Positions 53,379-62,007 of a stretch of DNA of 64,000 nucleotides are shown here, in pieces. The position numbers and the translations under genes are program-made. Under the pieces are notes generated by a model. That model did no database searches, was not told the origin of the DNA, and saw nothing but the letters and a program-made list of their open reading frames with translations. Source of the DNA: Cybelea sp963752825 (GTDB lineage: Bacteria; Vulcanimicrobiota; Vulcanimicrobiia; Vulcanimicrobiales; Vulcanimicrobiaceae); contig CAVVZF010000001.1 of assembly GCA_963752825.1 (NCBI GenBank), positions 2,976,001-3,040,000 on the forward strand. The letters are read 5' to 3'. The stretch's first letter is position 1; each line of letters starts with the position of its first letter.

Positions 53379-53440
53379 GCCACCTCCGCTTCCCGTTAGA
53401 GCTCTTCTTCGCCGCGTTCGCGGCAAGCGTCTTCGGTTCC

Positions 53441-54154
53441 ATGGTCGGGCTCGGCGGTGGCTTCGTCCTGGTCCCAATTCTCCGCTTGTTGCTCGGTTTT
53501 TCACCCGCCGACGCGGCCGGCACGTCGCTCGTTTTGATCGTCGCCAACAGCGCAAGCGGTACGTTCACCTACCTGCTCCACCAGCGCGTCCACTTGAAGA
53601 TCGGGCTGCTGATCGCGCTCGGCGGGCTGCCCAGCAGCATCCTCGGCGCGGTGCTGTCGCTGCATATTCCCGCCCGCATCTTCGACGTGCTGCTCGCGAT
53701 CTTGCTGATCGGCGTGGCCGTCGACATGGCGTGGAACGCCGAGCGGCGCATGGCAGGACGGCCGGAGCCGCACCGCATTCACGAGATCAAAGGCATGTCG
53801 TACCGCGCCGCGCTCGGTCTCGGCTTTATCGTAGGAATATTCCTGAGTCTGTTCGGCCTGGGCGGCGGAATCATTTTAGTGCCGGCGTTCCTGTATTTTT
53901 CGGAGCTGCCGGCCCACGCGATCAGCGCGACATCCCAATTCGCAATCCTGCTCGCCTCGCCGCCGGGCTTGATCACGCATATCCTCCAGCGCGACGTCGT
54001 CGTATCCGACGTCGCGCCGCTCGTAGCCGGCGGCCTCCTGGGCGGCCCGATCGGCGCGCGGCTCTCGCTCCGGCTGCCGTCGCCGCAGCTCTTGATCGTC
54101 GTCGCGATCGCGCTCGTGATCGCCGCCGTCACACTCGTGTGGCGACAATTGTAG
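53441..54154 (+). CDS. TauE/SafE-family membrane exporter, start uncertain
   Basis: This 237-residue protein has about seven hydrophobic segments and the family repeats (GLGGGFVLVPILRL, LFGLGGGIILVPAFLYF). It belongs to the sulfite exporter TauE/SafE group; substrate is unknown. The only standard start, ATG 53441, cuts the first helix: coding-like sequence continues upstream (SHLRFPLELFFAAFAASVFG) to the efp stop without ATG, GTG or TTG. Either a rare start such as ATC at 53365 overlaps efp or the 5' end is altered. Confidence 0.75.
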   Translation: MVGLGGGFVLVPILRLLLGFSPADAAGTSLVLIVANSASGTFTYLLHQRVHLKIGLLIALGGLPSSILGAVLSLHIPARIFDVLLAILLIGVAVDMAWNAERRMAGRPEPHRIHEIKGMSYRAALGLGFIVGIFLSLFGLGGGIILVPAFLYFSELPAHAISATSQFAILLASPPGLITHILQRDVVVSDVAPLVAGGLLGGPIGARLSLRLPSPQLLIVVAIALVIAAVTLVWRQL

Positions 54155-54172
54155 CGTAACCGCGCTGTCACC

Positions 54173-55591
54173 TCAGCGCGGCGCGGTCATCTCTTTCGGA
54201 ACGACGATGCGGTCGTATTCTGCCTCGGTCACGTGTCCGAGCGTGAGAGCCGCGCTCTTGAGGGTCGTCTTCTCACGATGGGCCTTCTTGGCAATCTCGG
54301 CGGCCTTGTCGTAACCGATGTGCGGCGAGAGAGCGGTAACGACCATCAGGGACTCGTCGAGGTAGCGTTTGATCTGCTCCTCGTTGGCCCGGAGACCCTC
54401 GACGGCGTGCTCGCGGAACATCGTGCATGCGTCGCGTAGCAGCGTCGTCGAGTGCAGAAAATTGTAGATCATCACTGGGTTGAAGACGTTGAGCTCGAAG
54501 TTGCCTTGCGACGCGCCGAAGCTGACCGCGAGGTCGTTTCCGTAGACCTGCACGCATACCATCGTCATCGCTTCCGATTGCGTCGGGTTGACCTTCCCCG
54601 GCATGATCGAGCTGCCCGGCTCGTTCTCCGGAAGCACGAGTTCGCCGATTCCCGCGCGCGGCCCGGAGGCGAGCCAACGGATGTCGTTCGCGATCTTCAT
54701 CAGCGCCGCGGCGAGCATCTTGAGCGCGCCCGAGGCGAAGACGAAGTCGTCGTGCGACGCGAGCGCCGTGAATTTATTCGGGTGCGAACGGAACGGAAGA
54801 CCCGTCAGCTCCGCGATCTTGCGCGCCGTCCGCTCGCCGAACTCCGGATGCGCGTTCAGCCCCGTCCCGACGGCAGTCCCCCCGATCGCGAGGTCATACA
54901 GCGGGTCTGAAGCCTCCTTACACGCCTTGATCGCGCGGTCCAACTGCGTGACGTAGCCGGAGAACTCTTGCCCGAGGGTGAGCGGAGTCGCGTCTTGCAG
55001 GTGCGTCCGTCCGACCTTGACGATGCGAGTCCAGGCCTTCGCCTTCTCGTTCAGCGCGTCGCGCAGAGCCTGCACCGCCGGGAGCATCTCCGCCATGCCC
55101 TCCGCTCCGGCGACGTGCATCGCAGTGGGAAACGTGTCATTGGACGACTGGGACATGTTCACGTGATCGTTGGGATGCACGGGCTTCTTCGAGCCCATCT
55201 CGCCGCCCGCGAGCTCGATGGCGCGGTTCGAGATCACCTCGTTGACGTTCATGTTCGTCTGCGTGCCCGAACCCGTCTGCCACACGCGCAACGGAAAATG
55301 AGCGTCCAGCTTCCCCTCGACGACGTCGTCCGCCGCCGCGACGATCAGCCGCGTTCGCTCCGCATCGAGTTTCCCGAGCTCCTGATTGACGAGCGCCGCG
55401 GCCTTCTTGAGCACCGCCATCGCGTGGACGACCTGTTTCGGCATGACGTCGCGGGGCCACGCGCCATCGCCGATGTCGAAGTGCACGAGCGAACGCGCTG
55501 CCTGCGCGCCGTAATACTTGTCGGCGGGGACGTCGATCTTGCCCATCGAGTCGGACTCGACGCGCGTGGCTGCTTTCTCGGCCATCTTCAT
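54173..55591 (-). CDS. fumC: Fumarate hydratase class II
   Basis: FumC interconverts fumarate and malate in the TCA cycle without an Fe-S cluster. The 472-residue product shows TGSGTQTNMNVNEVI, HPNDHVNMSQSSND, GRTHLQDATP and the signature GSSIMPGKVNPTQSEAM. The ATG at 55591 has AGGTGG five bases upstream; a second ATG lies two codons later. It follows the SprT-like gene, whose stop is one base upstream. Confidence 0.94.
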   Translation of the reverse strand: MKMAEKAATRVESDSMGKIDVPADKYYGAQAARSLVHFDIGDGAWPRDVMPKQVVHAMAVLKKAAALVNQELGKLDAERTRLIVAAADDVVEGKLDAHFPLRVWQTGSGTQTNMNVNEVISNRAIELAGGEMGSKKPVHPNDHVNMSQSSNDTFPTAMHVAGAEGMAEMLPAVQALRDALNEKAKAWTRIVKVGRTHLQDATPLTLGQEFSGYVTQLDRAIKACKEASDPLYDLAIGGTAVGTGLNAHPEFGERTARKIAELTGLPFRSHPNKFTALASHDDFVFASGALKMLAAALMKIANDIRWLASGPRAGIGELVLPENEPGSSIMPGKVNPTQSEAMTMVCVQVYGNDLAVSFGASQGNFELNVFNPVMIYNFLHSTTLLRDACTMFREHAVEGLRANEEQIKRYLDESLMVVTALSPHIGYDKAAEIAKKAHREKTTLKSAALTLGHVTEAEYDRIVVPKEMTAPR

Positions 55592-55592
55592 A

Positions 55593-56156
55593 CTATCCAC
55601 CTTTTCGGGCGGCGCGCAGTACGTCAATTGTCGTTCCCGCGGCGCGCATCTCGACGATCTCGTAGATCGTCAGTGGATAGCGGGCATCGAAGCCGCGCTT
55701 GTTGCAGCGCGGACAGCTCGCCGCCTTACGCGGCCGGTTGCGACGTAGCGCCTCGAAGGAGCACCTTTCGCAGCGAAGGATGTAGCGCTTACTCGATTCG
55801 TTGTTCGGAGCGACGCTCCCAAGATCGTGGTAGATCGACTCCAAGCCGCAGTCGTGCAGCTTCCGCTTGAAGCGAGCGCCGTGGCCGGTGTCGCGGAATT
55901 TGGCGTAGCACCATGCGTGCACCATCTCGTGAAGCAGCGTGTCCGTCAGCGCCTCGGGATGCTGCTTGAAATGCTTGGGTGAGAGCTCGATCAGCATCGG
56001 CCGGGCGCCGTACGTGATTCGGCCCGCCGAATTCGAAAAGCGCGCGTTGTAGCGGATCCGGGAGTCGGGCACTTCGCCATTGAAATACTGATAGTTCAAG
56101 CGCGCGAAGAGCAACTGCAGGTCGGCTTCGGTATGCAACACGCTAAAAGATTTCAT
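55593..56156 (-). CDS. SprT-like zinc metalloprotease domain protein
   Basis: The 187-residue protein has the SprT-like zinc motif HEMVHAW (HEXXH) with GHGARFKRKLHDCGL, and a C-terminal zinc ribbon of two CXXC pairs (CERCSFEALRRNR, CPRCNKRGF). Eukaryotic relatives (Spartan) digest DNA-protein crosslinks; bacterial roles are less clear. It is divergent from the TPR gene, 25 bases between starts, and probably cotranscribed with fumC. Confidence 0.85.
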   Translation of the reverse strand: MKSFSVLHTEADLQLLFARLNYQYFNGEVPDSRIRYNARFSNSAGRITYGARPMLIELSPKHFKQHPEALTDTLLHEMVHAWCYAKFRDTGHGARFKRKLHDCGLESIYHDLGSVAPNNESSKRYILRCERCSFEALRRNRPRKAASCPRCNKRGFDARYPLTIYEIVEMRAAGTTIDVLRAARKGG

Positions 56157-56181
56157 TCGCCGCGCGTCTAACCGGTTCTTC

Positions 56182-56604
56182 GTGCCGTCAGAAGCCTCCG
56201 GGGGATTGCCTCCTCGAATCTACGTTCCGATCGTCGTAGTGATCGGAGCGATTTTTCTGTGTACGATGGCGTATCTCGTCGCCGTCGGATTCGGCGTCAC
56301 CGGGTCCGTGTTCGGTAAGGTCGCCCCCCCGCAAGGCGCCGCGACCGCGCAGCGGCAGGGTTCGCAGGATGCCGTCGAGGGCGGTCCGCCGGCTCCCGTC
56401 ATGGCGGCGTTGCAGACGCTGCGCCGGCGGATCACGGAGCACCCAAACGACGACGTCGCGCTCACGCAGCTGGGCGACATGTATCTTGCCGCGAACAAAT
56501 TCGACCAGGCGATTCCGCTCTACGAGCGCGCGCTGCGCGCAAACCCCCACAACGTCGCGGCGCAGACGGGCCTCGCTCAGGCGCGCGAGGCGCTCGGCAA
56601 GTGA
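56182..56604 (+). CDS. Membrane-anchored TPR protein
   Basis: The 140-residue protein has one N-terminal membrane helix (VPIVVVIGAIFLCTMAYLVA) and a C-terminal TPR pair (ALTQLGDMYLAANKFDQAI, PLYERALRANPHNVAAQ). It probably scaffolds protein complexes at the membrane. The GTG start fits the helix position. Its TGA overlaps the GTG of the next gene by three bases, so it is coexpressed with the aminopeptidase pair. Confidence 0.7.
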   Translation: MPSEASGGLPPRIYVPIVVVIGAIFLCTMAYLVAVGFGVTGSVFGKVAPPQGAATAQRQGSQDAVEGGPPAPVMAALQTLRRRITEHPNDDVALTQLGDMYLAANKFDQAIPLYERALRANPHNVAAQTGLAQAREALGK

Positions 56605-57434
56605 ACCTCTACATCTCGTGCGACATGGAGGGAACGGCCGGAGTCTGTTCCTGGAAGCAAGTCGATCCCAGCGACGCGCACGAGTATCCCGTCTTCCGAC
56701 GCTACATGACGCGCGAGGTGCGCGCGGCGATCGAGGGGGCGCGCGAGGCGGGAGCCCGCGGCGTCCTCGTCAACGACTCGCACTGGGCGATGCGAAATCT
56801 CCTCTTCGACGAGCTGCCCGACGACGACGATCTGCGTGTCATCTCGGGCTCCCCCAAGCCATGGAGCATGGCGGCGGGTATCGATTCCGGCGTCGACGCG
56901 GCGTTCTTCACCGGCTATCACGCGAAGGCCGGCGACGCGGCGACGCTCGCGCACACCTATTCCGACGCCGTCTATTCCGTGAGCCTCAACGGCACGCTCT
57001 GCAGCGAGGCGCTGCTGAACGCCGCGCTCGCGGGCACCTTCGGCGTTCCGGTCGTTCTGATCACGGGGGACCGCACGATCGTCGAGGAGACGACGAAAGC
57101 GCTGCCGTGGACCGTGGGCGTGGCCGTAAAAGACGCCATCGGCTACACGTCCGTCAACTCGATGACGCCGCAGGACGCGCAGGCCGCGATCCGAGCCGGT
57201 GCGCGCGAGGCGGTCGGACGTGTCGACCGGGCTTTGCCGTTTCGCTTCGAACCGCCGTTCGAGCTGACGATCGAGACGGCACACGTCGAGCACGCCGATT
57301 TCATCGAGCTCATGCCGGGGTTCCTGCGAGTCGGAGGGCGCGCGGTGCGGTTCGCGAGCGCCGAATACGTCGGTGTCTTCGAAGCTTTCGTCGCGGCGAC
57401 GCGCATCGCCGCGGCGGCCGATCCGATCGCCTGA
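56601..57434 (+). CDS. M55 D-aminopeptidase, DppA type (first)
   Basis: This 277-residue zinc-dependent D-aminopeptidase resembles B. subtilis DppA, which releases D-amino acids from short peptides. Metal and active-site positions are conserved: Asp8 and Glu10 (SCDMEGTAG), His in VNDSHWAMRN, His in FTGYHAKAG and Glu in LCSEALLNA. The GTG start overlaps the TPR gene's stop. A tandem paralogue follows; substrates might be peptidoglycan-derived peptides. Confidence 0.85.
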   Translation: MNLYISCDMEGTAGVCSWKQVDPSDAHEYPVFRRYMTREVRAAIEGAREAGARGVLVNDSHWAMRNLLFDELPDDDDLRVISGSPKPWSMAAGIDSGVDAAFFTGYHAKAGDAATLAHTYSDAVYSVSLNGTLCSEALLNAALAGTFGVPVVLITGDRTIVEETTKALPWTVGVAVKDAIGYTSVNSMTPQDAQAAIRAGAREAVGRVDRALPFRFEPPFELTIETAHVEHADFIELMPGFLRVGGRAVRFASAEYVGVFEAFVAATRIAAAADPIA

Positions 57435-57438
57435 CGCG

Positions 57439-58263
57439 ATGCGGCTCTACATCTCGAGCGACATGGAGGGCGTCGCGGGCGTCTGCGCCTGGGAGCAGGT
57501 CGATGCCCGCACGCCGCATCCCGACTACTCGATCTACCGGCGCTACTACGCGCAAGAGGTGCGCAGCGCCATCGAGGGCGCGCGCGCCGGCGGCGCGACC
57601 GGCGTTCTCGTCAACGACGGACACGGACCGATGCGCAATTTGCTGCTCGACGATCTACCCGAGGACGTCCGCATCGTATTCGGAAACCGCAAGCCGTTTT
57701 CGATGGTGCAGGATGCCGACGGCGGTTTCGGCGGAGCGTTCTTCGTCGGGTATCACGGCGCGGCTGGAGCCGCCGACGCCGTGCTGTGCCACACGTACAC
57801 GCCGTCGGTCATCTACGAGGTGCGGCTCAACGGCGTGCCCTGCAGCGAGGCGACGATCAACGCCGCGCTGCTCGGCTATCACGGGGTTTCGCTGCTGCTC
57901 GTGTCCGGCGACCGGACGACGGTCGATGAGGTTCGCAAGCAGATGCCCTGGGTTCGCGGCGTCGCGGTTAAGGACTCGATCGGCAACCGCGCCGCCGCCT
58001 CGATGACGCCGGCGGCTGCGAGCCGCGCGATTCGCGGCGCAGCCGAAAACGCGGTGCGCGACGCCCCGAGCGCCAAGCTCTTCCGCTTCGAACCACCGAT
58101 CGCGCTGGACGTGCAGCTGGTCCGCGCCGCGCAGGCGCACCTCGTCGCGACGATCCCGAGCTTCGAACGCACGGGCTCGCGCAGCGTTCGCTTCGTGCAC
58201 GACGACTTCGCCGTCGTTTTCAAAGCGTTCGTCGCTACCTGGCGCCTCGGCTCCCAAGCCTAA
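57439..58263 (+). CDS. M55 D-aminopeptidase, DppA type (second)
   Basis: This 274-residue paralogue of the preceding gene lies 4 bases after it. The DppA positions are again conserved (SSDMEGVAG, VNDGHGPMRN, VGYHGAAG, CSEATINA). I chose the ATG at 57439, which matches the first copy's start; the frame is open upstream to 57373 inside the first gene without homology. Both copies retain all catalytic residues, so two specificities or a hetero-oligomer are possible. Confidence 0.85.
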   Translation: MRLYISSDMEGVAGVCAWEQVDARTPHPDYSIYRRYYAQEVRSAIEGARAGGATGVLVNDGHGPMRNLLLDDLPEDVRIVFGNRKPFSMVQDADGGFGGAFFVGYHGAAGAADAVLCHTYTPSVIYEVRLNGVPCSEATINAALLGYHGVSLLLVSGDRTTVDEVRKQMPWVRGVAVKDSIGNRAAASMTPAAASRAIRGAAENAVRDAPSAKLFRFEPPIALDVQLVRAAQAHLVATIPSFERTGSRSVRFVHDDFAVVFKAFVATWRLGSQA

Positions 58264-58455
58264 TTCCGGCGACGGATGACTTCACGAGACCGTAATGCGC
58301 GGAGAGACTCGTAGCCCCGCAGCGAGGCGCGCGACTTTTCCGCAAAAGACAGGATGTCGTATTCCTTTGGTGTTGCGGAAAGCGCGCGAGCAGGAGCCCA
58401 CACGGATGTGGGCGACGAGCGTCCGACGACGGGCTCAGGATGACACCGAGAGGAG

Positions 58456-59847
58456 TTACGACGCCCTAGCCGGGGCTCCGAGCGCGAGGGCGATTTCGAC
58501 GACGTCGTCTTCGCTCAGCGACAGCCGGCGCATAGCCGACTCGTAAAGCTCGATCGTCTCTTCGCTCTTGCTCGAGGCGGCGCGCTCCTCGCGCATACGT
58601 TTGACCTCGTCGGTGACTCGGTGCGCGAGCTCGGAGCTCGGCTCGACGCCCGCCTGCGCGAGGCGCCGGTGCTGACGGCGCAGCGTGTCTTCGACCAGCG
58701 CGGCGCCGGTGTGTTTGCCGAAGACCCAGCTCGTCGCACCGCCGACGAGGTCCGCGGGAACGGCCTCGTACATGCGGCGGTCGATCAGCATCGCTTGCGT
58801 GTGGATGCCGGACTCGTGCGCGAACACTTTCGAACCGACGATGGGCTCGTGCTGCTGCAGCGGTATCCCGCTCATCCGCTCCATGAAGCGCGCGAGATCG
58901 CGCAGCTTGCCGTAGTTGAAGCCGGGCAACTCGATGCCGTACAGCACGCGGAGCGCTACGACGAACTCGTGAAGCTTGACGTTTCCGGCGCGCTCGCCGT
59001 AACCGTTGGCGGTAACGGAGATCACCTTGAAACCGCAGGACGTTGCGACGATGGCGTTGATCGTGCCGAGGCCGTAGTCGTTGTGGAGGTGGGCGACGAT
59101 CGGAAGTCCGGCGGCCAGCGCGGCGACGATGCGCGAGCAGTACCAGCGCGTGGCTTCGGGCGTGAGCGTTCCGACGGTGTCGGGCCAGGCTGGACGAGTG
59201 CCTCCGGCGTCGAGGCCGGCCTTGAAATACTCGATGAAGTACTCGACGTCGCCGCGACTGCCGTCCTCGGCGCCGAACTCGACGCGTTCGACCCCGCACT
59301 CGCGCGCGTGGCGTATCGCGGCGCACTGCAGCCGGATGTTCGCGGCGCGATAGAACGATAGGGGCAGATCGAGCCATTCTCGCTCGTCGCGTCCCTCGTA
59401 GCGGAGCAGCGTCTTACCGATCTTGTACTTGAGGTGCAGATCGCTGCCGCTCGTGAAGATGAAGAACGTTACGTCGCGCGGCTCCACGCCGACCTCGCGC
59501 AGGGTGCGCACGGTTACGTCGATGTCGTTACGGTTGCTGCGGCACATCACCACGATCTCGACGTCGCCGAGCTGCCCGCGGCGCTTTGCGTCCATCACGA
59601 GCTGGAGCGTGCGGCAATCCCCTTGGGACGCGGCCGGGAAGCCGACGCTCATCACGTGCACGCCGATGTCGGCCAGCGCCTTGGCGATCTCGAGCTTCTG
59701 CTCCGGCGTGTAGCAGACGCCGGGCATCTGCTCGCCATCGCGCAGCGTCTCGTCGTAGATCCGGATCTCCGCCGGGTCGGGAAAGCGCACCCTGTCGGTG
59801 AATTCCTTCGGGTCCCGGATCAGACGTTCGATCGGCTCGCGCAGCAT
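58456..59847 (-). CDS. Isopropylmalate/homocitrate synthase-family enzyme
   Basis: The 463-residue enzyme belongs to the DRE-TIM/HMGL family condensing acetyl-CoA with a 2-oxoacid. Seen are DETLRDGEQMPGV, the metal pair HLHNDYG, NGYGERAGN, and SGIHTQAML with GKHTGAALVEDTL in the C-terminal part. It lacks the LeuA-type regulatory domain. Homocitrate synthase, isopropylmalate synthase or a related enzyme are all possible. It lies 25 bases downstream of ndh. A partial dispersed repeat lies just beyond its stop. Confidence 0.75.
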   Translation of the reverse strand: MLREPIERLIRDPKEFTDRVRFPDPAEIRIYDETLRDGEQMPGVCYTPEQKLEIAKALADIGVHVMSVGFPAASQGDCRTLQLVMDAKRRGQLGDVEIVVMCRSNRNDIDVTVRTLREVGVEPRDVTFFIFTSGSDLHLKYKIGKTLLRYEGRDEREWLDLPLSFYRAANIRLQCAAIRHARECGVERVEFGAEDGSRGDVEYFIEYFKAGLDAGGTRPAWPDTVGTLTPEATRWYCSRIVAALAAGLPIVAHLHNDYGLGTINAIVATSCGFKVISVTANGYGERAGNVKLHEFVVALRVLYGIELPGFNYGKLRDLARFMERMSGIPLQQHEPIVGSKVFAHESGIHTQAMLIDRRMYEAVPADLVGGATSWVFGKHTGAALVEDTLRRQHRRLAQAGVEPSSELAHRVTDEVKRMREERAASSKSEETIELYESAMRRLSLSEDDVVEIALALGAPARAS

Positions 59848-59872
59848 AAAAGAGCGTTCTACATAGAGCGGG

Positions 59873-61159
59873 TTATCTCTTGGTAGCCGCTTCCTCGCCT
59901 TCGCGCTCGCCGAATCGGAGCTCCGCGGTGTCGCGTGGAAAGAGCAGCTCGAGCGTCCAGTCGAACGCCACCCGCAGCTTGCGGTCGAGCCCCGGCAGGC
60001 GCAGCAAGTAGTACGTGCGCCAGAAGAACCATGCGATGAAGCCGGTGATCACGACGTTCCCGGGCAGCTGCGCGACCGCCTTGCGGCCACCGAGCGCCGC
60101 CATCATGCCGAGCGCGCGATAACGAAACGGCTTGGTGCGTTCGCCGCGAAGAACCGCGACGATGTTGTCTGCAAGCAGCGGCCCCTCGCGAATCGCGTGC
60201 TGCGCCGTCATGGGAAAGACGCCGCCGGAGCCGTCCGGAATCGCGGCGCAATCGCCGAGGGCCCACACGTCGTCGAATCCTCGGACGCGCATGTCGCGCT
60301 CCGTGTTCACCGCGCCGCGCTTGGTCGTCGGCAACGCGATCGATGCGATCGTTGGCGAAGGCTTTACGCCGGCGCTCCAGACGATCGTCTCCGACTCGAT
60401 GCGGCGTCCGCTCTGCAACGTCAGGCCGCGTTCGTCGGCGCTCGCGACGCCGTCGCCGAGGAGCACCTCGACGCCCCTGCGCTCGAGCACGCGGCGCGAG
60501 TACTCGCCCATCTTCGGCGGTAGGCCGGCCAGCAGCGACGGGCCCGCCTCGACGAGGATCATTCTCACCTCGTCGACGCGCAGTTTCTTGTAGAAACGCA
60601 AGACGCTGCGGAAGAGCTCGACGATCTCGCCGGCGGTTTCGACCCCGGTGAACCCTCCGCCGACGACGGCGAGCGTCAGGAGCCGGCGGCGCCGCGCGTC
60701 GTCGGCAACCGTGTCCGCGAGCTCCAGGAGCCAGACTAAGTGGTTGCGGAGCGCGTCCGCGTCCTCGAGCCGCTTGAGCGGCCACGTATACTCCGCGATG
60801 CCCGGCAGGCCGAACGTGGATGTCGACGAGCCGAGCGCCAGAACCAGGTGATCGTACCGTTGGATGATCCGGGTGCCCGTCAGCACGTGATGGTACGTGA
60901 CCTCTCGCCGCCCGACGTCGACCGTGTCGACGTCGGCGAGCACGAATCGCGTCCGCGCAAGCTGCTCGCGTATCGGGGTGACGACGTGACGCACCTCGAG
61001 CTCGCCGGACGTCACCTCCGGCAGCATCGGCGTGAAGAGGCTATAGTTGTCGCGGCTGAGGAGCACGATCTCCGCTTCGCCGGCGCGCAGGCGCCGCTCG
61101 AGCCGTCGCGCGACCGCGATGCCCGCGAAACCTCCGCCCACGATCACGATGACCGGCAC
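59873..61159 (-). CDS. ndh: Type II NADH:quinone oxidoreductase
   Basis: NDH-2 transfers electrons from NADH to membrane quinone without pumping protons. The 428-residue flavoprotein has the FAD fingerprint VIVGGGFAGIAVARRL, the NADH fingerprint VVGGGFTGVETAGEI, FDDVWALGDCAAIPD and the quinone-side motif TAQHAIREG. A hydrophobic C-terminal stretch (WFFWRTYYLLRLPG) would anchor it to the membrane. GTG 61159 is preferred because an earlier ATG at 61201 overlaps the divergent gene and adds nonconserved residues. Confidence 0.88.
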   Translation of the reverse strand: MPVIVIVGGGFAGIAVARRLERRLRAGEAEIVLLSRDNYSLFTPMLPEVTSGELEVRHVVTPIREQLARTRFVLADVDTVDVGRREVTYHHVLTGTRIIQRYDHLVLALGSSTSTFGLPGIAEYTWPLKRLEDADALRNHLVWLLELADTVADDARRRRLLTLAVVGGGFTGVETAGEIVELFRSVLRFYKKLRVDEVRMILVEAGPSLLAGLPPKMGEYSRRVLERRGVEVLLGDGVASADERGLTLQSGRRIESETIVWSAGVKPSPTIASIALPTTKRGAVNTERDMRVRGFDDVWALGDCAAIPDGSGGVFPMTAQHAIREGPLLADNIVAVLRGERTKPFRYRALGMMAALGGRKAVAQLPGNVVITGFIAWFFWRTYYLLRLPGLDRKLRVAFDWTLELLFPRDTAELRFGEREGEEAATKR

Positions 61160-61182
61160 GCGACGCGGTTGAAGAGAAGCTC

Positions 61183-62007
61183 GTGCAATACCTGCCCCCA
61201 TCGTCCGGCCAGGAACCCGAATCTCCGGCGCCCGCGCGGCGGCGCGCGAGCGGCGGCATCGGCGCGGTTCTCGCGGCGATGCTCGCGTTCGTCCTGAAGT
61301 TCAAGTTTCTGCTGTTCTTCGGCGCCAAGCTTATCGGCGTGAGCTGGACCTTCTTGCTCTCGCTGTGGATCTACGTCGTGATCTTCGGCTGGAAGCTGGC
61401 GGTCGTCGTGATGCTGGTGCTGCTCGCTCACGAGCTCGGGCACTACTTCGCGTTTCGCGCATATGGATTGCCGGCGCGCCTGCCCGCCTTCGTCCCGATG
61501 CTCGGGGCGTTCACCGCCGGCGCACCGCCCGAGGATCTCGAGCAGGACGCGTACATCGCGCTGGCCGGACCTCTCACCGGGCTCGGGCTCGCGGCCGTTT
61601 GCTACGTGCTCGGACAGGCCGAGCACGACCGCTTCTGGTACGCGTGCGCCGATCTGTCCGCGTTTTTGAATCTGTTCAACATGATCCCGATGCCGCCGTT
61701 CGACGGCGGACGCATCATCGGAGCCCTATGGCCGCCGCTCTGGATCGTGGGATTCGCGCTCTTCGTGGCGTTCGCGGTCTTCTTCCACGTCCCGATCCTG
61801 TTCGTCGCGATCATCGGCCTGTTGGGACTGCCGGCGATGCTGGCCGCGTGGCGGGGTCACGTCGATCCGCGCGCGGAACGCATGACGTTCGCCGCGCGCC
61901 TGCGCGTCAGCGTGTGGTATCTCGCGACGCTGCTGGGCCTCTTCTTCGTCATGGCGCAAGCGCATCTGATCGCGACGCCAGGCGCGGCGGCGACCACGGC
62001 GTGGTGA
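61183..62007 (+). CDS. Site-2 protease family zinc metalloprotease
   Basis: This 274-residue integral membrane M50 peptidase has HELGHYFAFRAYGLP (HEXXH) and FNMIPMPPFDGGRIIG (third ligand Asp) in later helices. Site-2 proteases cut membrane-embedded regulators such as anti-sigma factors. No PDZ domain is seen. The GTG start is 23 bases from the divergent ndh start. The stop overlaps the next gene by four bases. Confidence 0.85.
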   Translation: MQYLPPSSGQEPESPAPARRRASGGIGAVLAAMLAFVLKFKFLLFFGAKLIGVSWTFLLSLWIYVVIFGWKLAVVVMLVLLAHELGHYFAFRAYGLPARLPAFVPMLGAFTAGAPPEDLEQDAYIALAGPLTGLGLAAVCYVLGQAEHDRFWYACADLSAFLNLFNMIPMPPFDGGRIIGALWPPLWIVGFALFVAFAVFFHVPILFVAIIGLLGLPAMLAAWRGHVDPRAERMTFAARLRVSVWYLATLLGLFFVMAQAHLIATPGAAATTAW

